Assembly (NCBI GenBank): GCA_030611285.1
Contig: JAUWQC010000083.1
Coordinates: 1 to 5,029, forward strand
Reading direction: 5' to 3'
Source: a bacterium
GTDB taxonomy: Bacteria; Actinomycetota; Humimicrobiia; Humimicrobiales; Humimicrobiaceae
DNA: 5,029 bases
Part shown: positions 1 to 5,029 of the stretch, piece after piece
How the letters are laid out: each line of letters starts with the position of its first letter
Numbering within the stretch: position 1 is the first letter of the stretch
Notes under the pieces: model-generated
Seen by the model: the letters and a program-made list of their open reading frames with translations, nothing else
Databases searched by the model: none
Told to the model about the DNA's origin: nothing
Translations under genes and position numbers: made by a program

Positions 1-50
1 AGGGAGTTTCTTTAAAAGCCTTGCAAGACAAGGGTTTCAGAGTTTTTTGA
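1..50 (+). CDS. Possible C-terminal end of an unidentified upstream gene (partial)
   Basis: Reading codons from base 3 gives GVSLKALQDKGFRVF and a TGA stop at 48-50, with the start outside the window. The peptide has the charged and hydrophobic mix of a real protein C-terminus, but 15 residues are too few to name a family. A rival frame (codons from base 2) stays open to a TGA at 83-85 and reads less like a protein, with SFF, FYY and GGE near its ends. If the 1-50 reading is right, this gene lies 118 bases upstream of the transporter and may belong to the same operon or end just before its promoter. I see no convincing terminator after it. Confidence 0.35.
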   Translation, partial: GVSLKALQDKGFRVF

Positions 51-73
51 AAGGCACAACTTTTTATTATAGA
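47..73 (+). promoter_or_regulatory. Weak candidate promoter in the leader of the transporter operon
   Basis: TTGAAA (47-52) could be a -35 box and TATAGA (68-73) a -10 box, but the spacer is 15 bases, shorter than the usual 16-18. Other -10-like words in the leader are TATAAC (97-102) and TAGTAT (135-140), and neither has a good -35 partner. In AT-rich DNA such matches arise by chance. The rest of 51-168 holds no recognisable purine riboswitch core, operator palindrome or terminator. Transcription may instead come from a promoter upstream of the window. Confidence 0.2.
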
Positions 74-151
74 GGAGGTGAATGAAGTGATAGATGTATA
101 ACTACCTTTTAATTAGTCAATATGAAAAATAAGTTAGTATTTTAGTAAAAG

Positions 152-158
152 AAAGGAG
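152..158 (+). promoter_or_regulatory. Ribosome binding site of the binding-protein gene
   Basis: AAAGGAG ends 10 bases before the ATG at 169. It fixes this ATG as the start, rather than the ATG at 122, which opens only a 7-codon frame (MKNKLVF) and has no purine-rich site before it. Confidence 0.8.
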
Positions 159-168
159 ATTTTAAAAA

Positions 169-1218
169 ATGAAAAAGAATATTTTATGGTTAGTGATACT
201 GGTATTAGTCTTAAGTGTAAGTCTGTCTTCAGTTGTATTTGCAGGAGGTAAAAGTCTTAAAATAATTCTTTATGTTAATGGATTTCTTGGCGACAAATCG
301 TTCTTTGATTCGGCCCACCGGGGGTTAGAAATGGCGATAAAAGAATTTGGGGTTAGCGGTAGGACTATTGAGGGTGGATATGACACAGCAGCCTGGGGAC
401 CAGATATTCAGCAATTATCTGAGGGTGATTGGGATATAGTCATTATAGGCACCTGGCAGCTGGTGGAGAATATAGAAAAAATTGCTTCCCAACATCCTGA
501 AAAGAAATTCATAATGTATGATACTGCCGTAGATTACTCCAAAGGAAATCTTGAAAATGTATATTCAATTTTGTACAAACAGAATGAGGGTTCATTCCTG
601 GTTGGTGCTTTAGCTGCCCTTGTAACTTCATCGAATCTCCCCCTGGCCAATCCCGAAAAGACTATCGGTTTTTTAGGGGGGATGGATATCCCGGTTATTA
701 ATGATTTTAAGGTGGGATATATTCAGGGTGCTCACTATATCGACCCTGAGGTAGATGTACTTGTTTCTTATGCGGGGTCTTTTGGTGATCCGGCTAAAGG
801 CAAAGAACTGGTGTTGGCTCAATATGATCAGGGAGCTGATATATCCTTTAACGTAGCGGGAGAAACTGGTTTAGGATTACTCGATGCAGCTAAGGAGAAG
901 AAGAGATATGCTATAGGGGTAGATTCAGACCAGTTTTTACTTTTCAAAGATTCTGATCCGGAAAAGGCCTCCTATATTGTAACTTCAATGATGAAAAATG
1001 TTGATAATTCAATCTACAGAGCAATAGACCTTTATCTTAAAGGAGAATTGAAATTTGGTGTAACTGAAGGTTTGGGGATTAAAGAAGGTGGTGTAGGGGT
1101 AGCAGATAACGAAAACTTTAAGAAGTTAATCCCCGAAGATTTTAGAAAGAAGATTAAAGAAATTGAAGAGAAAATACTTGCAGGTGAAATTGTTGTAGAT
1201 ACCGCTCTTTATAAATAA
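169..1218 (+). CDS. BMP-family ABC transporter substrate-binding protein, probably nucleoside-binding
   Basis: This is the extracytoplasmic ligand-binding subunit of the importer encoded by the next three genes. At 349 aa it has the usual family length. Residues 1-25 are a signal peptide: a KK n-region, a hydrophobic run of about 18 residues and a VFA signal peptidase I site before GG. No lipobox is present and the protein contains no cysteine at all. Family motifs follow in order: GDKSFFD (41-47), EGSFLVGALAA (140-150), GFLGGMDIPVI (167-177), AGETGLGLLDAA (230-241) and IGVDSDQ (249-255). In PnrA-like proteins the DKSF and GVDSD regions line the ligand cleft. Known ligands of the family include purine nucleosides (PnrA of Treponema) and, in some members, riboflavin. 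The downstream hydrolase remnant favours a nucleoside here. The counterpart in Bacillus is NupN (YufN). The start is set by AAAGGAG 10 bases upstream. Confidence 0.93.
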   Translation: MKKNILWLVILVLVLSVSLSSVVFAGGKSLKIILYVNGFLGDKSFFDSAHRGLEMAIKEFGVSGRTIEGGYDTAAWGPDIQQLSEGDWDIVIIGTWQLVENIEKIASQHPEKKFIMYDTAVDYSKGNLENVYSILYKQNEGSFLVGALAALVTSSNLPLANPEKTIGFLGGMDIPVINDFKVGYIQGAHYIDPEVDVLVSYAGSFGDPAKGKELVLAQYDQGADISFNVAGETGLGLLDAAKEKKRYAIGVDSDQFLLFKDSDPEKASYIVTSMMKNVDNSIYRAIDLYLKGELKFGVTEGLGIKEGGVGVADNENFKKLIPEDFRKKIKEIEEKILAGEIVVDTALYK

Positions 1219-1236
1219 GGAGAATAATTCATACTC

Positions 1237-1268
1237 GGATGCTGGGTGTTCTTTGGCATCCAGCATCC
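1237..1268 (+). promoter_or_regulatory. Intercistronic stem-loop between binding protein and ATPase genes
   Basis: GGATGCTGG (1237-1245) and CCAGCATCC (1260-1268) are a perfect 9-base inverted repeat. In RNA the stem extends inward to 14 pairs: 1246-1250 pair with 1255-1259 through two Watson-Crick and three G-U pairs, leaving a CUUU loop (1251-1254). No U-run follows, so it is not a standard intrinsic terminator. It starts 18 bases after the binding-protein stop and ends 9 bases before the ATPase ribosome binding site, which stays unpaired. Stem-loops in this position, as between malE and malF, are known to shield the upstream message from 3' exonucleases and give an excess of binding protein. 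That role is inferred here. The right arm also contains CATCCAG twice in tandem (1257-1270). Confidence 0.75.
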
Positions 1269-1277
1269 AGTCCAAAT

Positions 1278-1281
1278 GGAG
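1278..1281 (+). promoter_or_regulatory. Ribosome binding site that decides the ATPase start
   Basis: GGAG sits 6 bases before the ATG at 1288. Two longer in-frame starts are possible: ATG at 1276 has no purine-rich site before it, and GTG at 1246 lies inside the stem-loop. Both would add residues (VFFGIQHPVQMENL) that precede the normal start of the family. Confidence 0.65.
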
Positions 1282-1287
1282 AATCTT

Positions 1288-2820
1288 ATGGGAAATATAT
1301 TATCTTTAAAAAATATTGTCAAAATCTATCCGAATGGCGTAATGGCGAATAAAGAGGTCAGTATTGATATTGAAGAAAATACCATTCATGCTATAGTTGG
1401 TGAAAATGGAGCTGGAAAAACTACCTTGATGAAAATAATATTCGGAGAGGAAGCCCCACAGAAAGGAGAAATTTATTATAAAGGTAAAAAAGTAAATATT
1501 AAGAACTCTTTAGATGCGATTAAGATGGGCATCGGGATGGTGCATCAGAATTTAATGTTAGCGCCGGACTTAACAGTTGCTGAAAATTTAATTTTAGGCA
1601 TTGAACCTCTTCGCTACGGAGTTTTCCTTGATTTAAAAAAAATTATTGAGCTAACAGAAGAAGCCTCTAAAAAATTTGGTTTTAAGGTATCTTTAAATAA
1701 AAAGATAAGTGACCTTTCCATCGGTAAAAAACAGAGGGTGGAAATTTTAAAGGCGCTGATGAGAGATGCTGAACTTATAATTTTAGATGAACCTACCTCA
1801 GTATTAACCCCCCAGGAGACTGAGGTTCTCTTTAAATCATTAAAAGATTTAAAAAATCATGGCAAAACCATAATCTTCATTTCACATAAATTAAAAGAAG
1901 TCAAATTAATTGCAGATAAAGTTACGGTTATGCGGGATGGGAAGGTAATCAGTACCAATGATGTTAACCAGTTAGATGAGCATATGATTGCTCATATGAT
2001 GGTGGGAAGAAAGATAAATTTTAAAAGAATTCATAAAGCAAAAAAAGTTGGGGATCCTTTATTTATAGTTAAAAATCTTAGTTATTTAAGTGAAGAGAAT
2101 ATTTTTGTTCTAAAGAATATTAATTTTGAGGTTAGAGCAGGAGAAATACTCGGAGTAGCTGGAGTAGAGGGCAATGGCCAGACTGAACTGGTGGAAATTC
2201 TTACCGGTTTAAGAGAAGCTACTTCTGGCCAAATATTTATAGGGAAGGAAAATATTAGTGGGTTTTCTCCCCGGAAGATAAGGGAAGAAATGGTTGCCCA
2301 TATCCCTGAAGATAGAATGAAAAATGGGGTGGCTGAACATGCTACTATTGAGGAAAATATTATAGTTGACCGATATTATCAGGATTATTTCTCTAATAAT
2401 AAAAATCTGTTTCTTGATTGGAAATATATTAGTAAATTCAGTAATGATTTAATTGAAAAATTTAAAATTCTAACTCCTTCATCAAAAGCTGTCATTCTAT
2501 CTCTATCAGGTGGAAATATCCAGAAAGTTGTGGTGGCAAGAGAACTTTCTTCAAATCCCCAGGTAATTATTGCTGCTCAACCAACCCGAGGTATAGATGT
2601 AGGCTCAGAAGAACTTATCCATAATTTATTAAAAGATGCCAGAGATAATGGTATCGCCACCTTTCTTGTTTCTGCTGATTTAGATGAAGTCTTGAAATTA
2701 TCCACCAGAATAATAGTAATCTATGATGGTGAAATAGTAGCAAGATTTGATGATATTAAAGACATAACTTCGAAGGTTCTTGGTCCATATATGTTGGGAG
2801 TAAAAAAGAAAGGGGATTAA
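1288..2820 (+). CDS. ABC transporter ATP-binding protein with two fused nucleotide-binding domains (BMP/nucleoside importer)
   Basis: This cytoplasmic ATPase drives the importer. Starting at MGNILSLKN it is 510 aa, typical of the RbsA/MglA-like double-domain class. Domain 1 is complete: Walker A GENGAGKTT (about 38-46), signature LSIGKKQ (143-149), Walker B ILDEP with catalytic Glu (about 168) and H-loop His in ISHK (about 200). Domain 2 is degenerate: GVEGNGQTEL (about 292-301) replaces the GKS/T P-loop, the signature LSGGNIQK is kept (about 406-413), AAQPTRGID stands where ILDEP would be, so Gln replaces the catalytic Glu, and SADLDE has Ala at the H-loop position. As far as I know this asymmetry is normal for nucleoside-type members such as NupO (YufO) of Bacillus and is not a defect. 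In such a dimer hydrolysis should occur mainly at the site built from domain 1 Walker motifs and domain 2 signature. The next gene follows after one base. Confidence 0.93.
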   Translation: MGNILSLKNIVKIYPNGVMANKEVSIDIEENTIHAIVGENGAGKTTLMKIIFGEEAPQKGEIYYKGKKVNIKNSLDAIKMGIGMVHQNLMLAPDLTVAENLILGIEPLRYGVFLDLKKIIELTEEASKKFGFKVSLNKKISDLSIGKKQRVEILKALMRDAELIILDEPTSVLTPQETEVLFKSLKDLKNHGKTIIFISHKLKEVKLIADKVTVMRDGKVISTNDVNQLDEHMIAHMMVGRKINFKRIHKAKKVGDPLFIVKNLSYLSEENIFVLKNINFEVRAGEILGVAGVEGNGQTELVEILTGLREATSGQIFIGKENISGFSPRKIREEMVAHIPEDRMKNGVAEHATIEENIIVDRYYQDYFSNNKNLFLDWKYISKFSNDLIEKFKILTPSSKAVILSLSGGNIQKVVVARELSSNPQVIIAAQPTRGIDVGSEELIHNLLKDARDNGIATFLVSADLDEVLKLSTRIIVIYDGEIVARFDDIKDITSKVLGPYMLGVKKKGD

Positions 2821-2821
2821 A

Positions 2822-3898
2822 GTGGAAAAATTTCTTTTAAAATATTTTAATCTTATCAGAGCAGTAATAGCCATATTGATTGGCATAATAATTAGTGTTT
2901 GTATTGTATATATCATAAGTAAAGAGCCCGGGTTTTCTTTAAAGTCATTATTTTTAGGCCCCTTACTTTCCAAGAGCAGATTCGGAAATTTTATAGAGAC
3001 TGCTTCCCCGATTATATTTTGTGGTCTGGCCATTGCCATCCCCTTCCAGGCTGGACAATTTAATATAGGAGCAGAGGGAGCCTTATTTATAGGAGCGGCG
3101 GTCGGCACCGCATTCGGCGTCTCTACTAATATGCCGGCTTTTTTACATATACCTTTAGTCTTACTGGTGGCTGGTTTAACGGGAGCTTTCTGGGGATTTA
3201 TTCCCGGATTTCTAAAAGCCAAATGGAATACCAGTGAACTTGTGGTCAGTCTTATGTTAAATTATGTGGCTTATTTTATCGGATTATATCTTATTAATTT
3301 TCATTTTAGAGATAAAGCTGCCGGTTGGCTGGTCTCCTATAAACTTCCCGAAACCGCCTGGCTGATACAATTTGTCTCGGGTACCAGAATCCACATAGGG
3401 GTTATTATTTCACTTGGGTTCGCAGTTTTGGTATATTATTTTTTGTATCACACTACTTTAGGATACGAGATAAGGACCAGTGGTTTTAATATAGATTTTG
3501 CCCGATTTGGGGGAATTAATGTTTTTAAAGTAATTATTATTGCTCAGGTAATCGGAGGTTTTATTGCTGCCATTGGTGGCATGACCGAGGTTATGGGCAT
3601 ACATAGGAGATTTAACTGGCAAATAAGTCCGGGATATGGTTGGGATGGTGTGGTGGTAGCCATTATAGGAAGAAATAATCCCCTGTTAATTATTCTTTCT
3701 TCCTTATTCTTAGCCTACTTAAGAGTTGGAGGTAGAATTTTAAATCTTCTTTCAGATATACCTGCTGAGATGATTACCATAATCCAGTCAATAATAATAC
3801 TTCTTATAACCGCGGAGGCTTTTCTGGCAGGATGGAAATATAGGATTACGGTTAGAGAAGCCAAAGCAAAGGAGGTAGGCCATGAACCCTCTACTTAA
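2822..3898 (+). CDS. ABC transporter permease, first subunit (BPD_transp_2 family, nucleoside type)
   Basis: This is one of two membrane subunits forming the translocation path. It has 358 aa and about 9-10 hydrophobic segments, at roughly 14-33, 62-77, 87-102, 108-130, 142-160, 192-208, 234-255, 286-302 and 315-336. Family motifs are GQFNIGAEGALFIGA (78-92), the coupling-type stretch KAKWNTSELVVSLMLNY (132-148) and SPGYGWDGVVVAIIGRNNPL (269-288). The start is GTG, one base after the ATPase stop, with AGGGGA (2811-2816) 5 bases upstream, a weaker site than those of its neighbours. One oddity is IRTSGFNIDFARFGGINV (217-234): this loop normally reads close to IRAVGxNPxAAxxxGI, and the NP and AA pairs are lost here although the partner permease keeps them. 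The Bacillus counterpart is NupP (YufP). Confidence 0.92.
   Translation: MEKFLLKYFNLIRAVIAILIGIIISVCIVYIISKEPGFSLKSLFLGPLLSKSRFGNFIETASPIIFCGLAIAIPFQAGQFNIGAEGALFIGAAVGTAFGVSTNMPAFLHIPLVLLVAGLTGAFWGFIPGFLKAKWNTSELVVSLMLNYVAYFIGLYLINFHFRDKAAGWLVSYKLPETAWLIQFVSGTRIHIGVIISLGFAVLVYYFLYHTTLGYEIRTSGFNIDFARFGGINVFKVIIIAQVIGGFIAAIGGMTEVMGIHRRFNWQISPGYGWDGVVVAIIGRNNPLLIILSSLFLAYLRVGGRILNLLSDIPAEMITIIQSIIILLITAEAFLAGWKYRITVREAKAKEVGHEPST
3868..3876 (+). promoter_or_regulatory. Ribosome binding site of the second permease, inside the first permease gene
   Basis: AAAGGAGGT is a near-perfect match to the 16S rRNA tail. Its GGAGG core ends 6 bases before the ATG at 3882. It lies within the last codons of permease 1 (the KEVG region), so the two permeases are translationally linked across a 17-base overlap. 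Confidence 0.85.
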
Positions 3899-4817
3899 AA
3901 GTATATTTTCTCCTCAATTTGCGTTTGCTATAATCAGAGTTACTACTCCTCTATTATTTGCAGCGATAGGAGTAGCAATTTCTGCTCTTTCTGGTTCTAT
4001 AAATATAGGCCTGGAAGGAATAATGCTGATTTCTGCTTTTTTTGGAGTCATCATAAGTGCCTTCACCGGGAGTTTAGTACTCGCTTTGATAGGTGGTATT
4101 CTGGTTGGTATCGGGATGGGTGCCTTATTAGGATATTTTCATCTCAAATTAAAGGCAGATATAATTATCGCTGCTATAGCTTTAAATATGTTCGCTTCCG
4201 GAATAACTATATTCTTTTTATACATCTTTACCCATGATAAAGGGACTTCGAGTTCTATTACAAGTCTGGTCTTCCCCTCCCTGCAGATACCGATTATAAA
4301 AGAAATACCTATCCTGGGAGAGATAATAAGCGGACACAATGTTCTTACCTATTTTGCCCTGATATCAGTGGCTTTATTCTATTATTTAATCTATAAAACC
4401 TCGCTGGGTTTAAGGATTAGAGCGGTGGGACAGAATCCTGATGCTGCTGAATCAGTAGGGGTAAATATAAATAGAATTAAATTATATTCTCTTTTACTTT
4501 CCGGTTTCTTTGGTTCTTTCGGAGGCTTATACCTTTCTATGGGTTATGTCTCCTGGTTTTCTCGAGATATGACTGCTGGGAGAGGATTTATTGCTATTGC
4601 TGCGGCAGCTCTTGGCGGTAATTTTCCTCTGGGAACATTTTTAGGAGCACTCTTTTTCGGGATTGTTAATGCTATAGCTATCTATATTGCTCCCTTAGGA
4701 ATACCCTCAGAATTTATAAACTCTATGCCCTATATTGTAACTGTAGTCGCTCTGGCTATATATTCAATAAGATTGAGTAGGAAAAAGAAGATGTTGAGTA
4801 AAAAGGAGGAAATATAA
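3882..4817 (+). CDS. ABC transporter permease, second subunit (BPD_transp_2 family, nucleoside type)
   Basis: This is the partner membrane subunit of permease 1. It has 311 aa, the shorter length usual for the second permease of BMP importers (NupQ/YufQ in Bacillus). Hydrophobic segments run at about 15-36, 44-61, 66-86, 93-116, 155-171, 201-220, 234-247, 250-270 and 283-297, followed by a basic tail (SRKKKMLSKKEE). Family motifs are SGSINIGLEGIMLI (37-50), the intact loop IRAVGQNPDAAESVGVNI (179-196) and GRGFIAIAAAALGGNFPLG (233-251). Its start overlaps permease 1 by 17 bases. Its TAA stop (4815-4817) overlaps the remnant start codon of the hydrolase, in the place where an ATGA overlap would be expected. 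Confidence 0.93.
   Translation: MNPLLKSIFSPQFAFAIIRVTTPLLFAAIGVAISALSGSINIGLEGIMLISAFFGVIISAFTGSLVLALIGGILVGIGMGALLGYFHLKLKADIIIAAIALNMFASGITIFFLYIFTHDKGTSSSITSLVFPSLQIPIIKEIPILGEIISGHNVLTYFALISVALFYYLIYKTSLGLRIRAVGQNPDAAESVGVNINRIKLYSLLLSGFFGSFGGLYLSMGYVSWFSRDMTAGRGFIAIAAAALGGNFPLGTFLGALFFGIVNAIAIYIAPLGIPSEFINSMPYIVTVVALAIYSIRLSRKKKMLSKKEEI
4802..4809 (+). promoter_or_regulatory. Strong ribosome binding site with no standard start codon after it
   Basis: AAAGGAGG lies in the last codons of permease 2 (KKEE). The in-frame hydrolase codon 4 bases later is ATA (4814-4816), not ATG, GTG or TTG. A site this good suggests that translation once began here. Confidence 0.7.
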
Positions 4818-5029
4818 GAAAGGTTTTAATAGATTGTGATCCAGGTCATGATGATATGATTGCTATAATGTTAGCATGTGCTTCAGATAAACTAAAGGTA
4901 ACTTGGTGACCGCTCCTGAAATTCATGGTGTATCAGGACTGGATGGTGCAGACTTACCTGTACCTGAGGTTAAACCTTCTCCTCTTCATGTGGTAGAGTT
5001 TATAAATTTTTTTTGTTCGAGTCTATCCA
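4814..5029 (+). pseudogene. Nucleoside hydrolase (IunH/RihA-type), damaged N-terminal part, open at window end
   Basis: An intact member would hydrolyse the N-glycosidic bond of imported nucleosides to base and ribose. Reading from 4814 gives IRKVLIDCDPGHDDM and on to DKLKVTW, with a TGA at 4907-4909. DCDPGHDD is the calcium-binding signature of the family (DxDPGxDD). Homology resumes in another frame at about 4897: GNLVTAPEIHGVSGLDG and on to VEFI. In intact proteins about 44 residues (GITTVAGN through the ADKPL region) separate these parts, so about 130 or 133 bases are missing and the frame shift fits a loss of 3n+1. The first codon is ATA rather than ATG. After VEFI (about 5004), at a run of eight Ts (5007-5014), the sequence stops resembling the family. 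This is either a true pseudogene or an assembly fault near a contig end. Confidence 0.85.

Noticed and set aside
18..55. Nested inverted repeats GCCTT/AAGGC (18-22, 51-55), CCTTG/CAAGG (19-23, 29-33) and TTTCAGA/TTTGAAA (35-41, 46-52) as a terminator or mobile-element end
   Set aside because: The stems are short, compete with one another and no U-run follows any of them properly. The region also reads as the end of a coding sequence.
122..145. Short frame MKNKLVF, similar in appearance to the start of the binding protein (MKKNIL)
   Set aside because: There is no ribosome binding site before it and it has only 7 codons. The likeness is what AT-rich ATGAAAAA starts produce by chance.
51..168. 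Purine riboswitch upstream of a purine-type transporter
   Set aside because: I looked for the conserved purine riboswitch junction and loop sequences and found none, and no paired P1 stem enclosing such a core.
2160..2660. Degenerate second ATP site in the ATPase as evidence of a damaged gene
   Set aside because: The altered P-loop, the AAQPTRG Walker B region and the missing H-loop His are typical of this nucleoside-type subfamily, and the frame is intact to the normal length.
2698..3222. Minus-strand open frame of 174 codons
   Set aside because: It lies opposite the end of the ATPase gene and the first third of permease 1, both with clear family motifs. Its translation is low in complexity (many Pro, Ala, Lys, Ile) and has no recognisable domain.
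4139..4339. Minus-strand open frame of 66 codons
   Set aside because: It lies wholly inside permease 2 on the other strand and has no domain. The only upstream signals are permease codons.
5010..5029. tRNA-like 3' end (GTTCGAGTC followed by CCA)
   Set aside because: The bases flanking the T-loop-like word do not pair to form a T-stem, and no D or anticodon arm lies upstream, where hydrolase coding sequence is found instead.

Overview
The window holds one tightly packed plus-strand operon: a complete BMP-family (basic membrane protein / PnrA-like) ABC importer of the purine or nucleoside type, followed by the broken or misassembled start of a nucleoside hydrolase gene. The DNA is AT-rich with strong AAAGGAGG-type ribosome binding sites. 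The binding protein has a type I signal peptide and no lipobox cysteine. That fits a soluble periplasmic protein in a cell with an outer envelope better than the lipoprotein usual in monoderm Firmicutes. I infer an AT-rich anaerobe of the Thermotogota/Atribacterota/Halanaerobiales sort, but nothing here fixes the taxon.

Layout: bases 1-50 may be the last 15 codons of an unidentified upstream gene. Bases 51-168 are a leader with a doubtful promoter and a strong ribosome binding site that serves only a 4-codon reading frame. The binding protein is at 169-1218. A 69-base gap with a strong stem-loop (1237-1268) separates it from the double-domain ATPase (1288-2820). Permease 1 (2822-3898) follows after one base. 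Permease 2 (3882-4817) overlaps permease 1 by 17 bases. A nucleoside hydrolase N-terminus begins at 4814, overlapping the permease 2 stop.

The binding protein would capture the ligand outside the cytoplasmic membrane. The two permeases form a heterodimeric channel, and one ATPase polypeptide with two fused nucleotide-binding domains powers it. Only the first domain looks catalytically complete. The hydrolase would have cleaved imported nucleosides to base and ribose, which supports a nucleoside substrate. As written it lacks a normal start codon, is missing about 44 codons with a frame change, and departs from the family again just before the window ends.

The transporter is a known type and I see no new system. 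The observations most worth a second look are the intercistronic palindrome, which probably sets binding-protein excess, and the damaged hydrolase, where one G-to-A change would explain the loss of a classic ATGA stop/start overlap.
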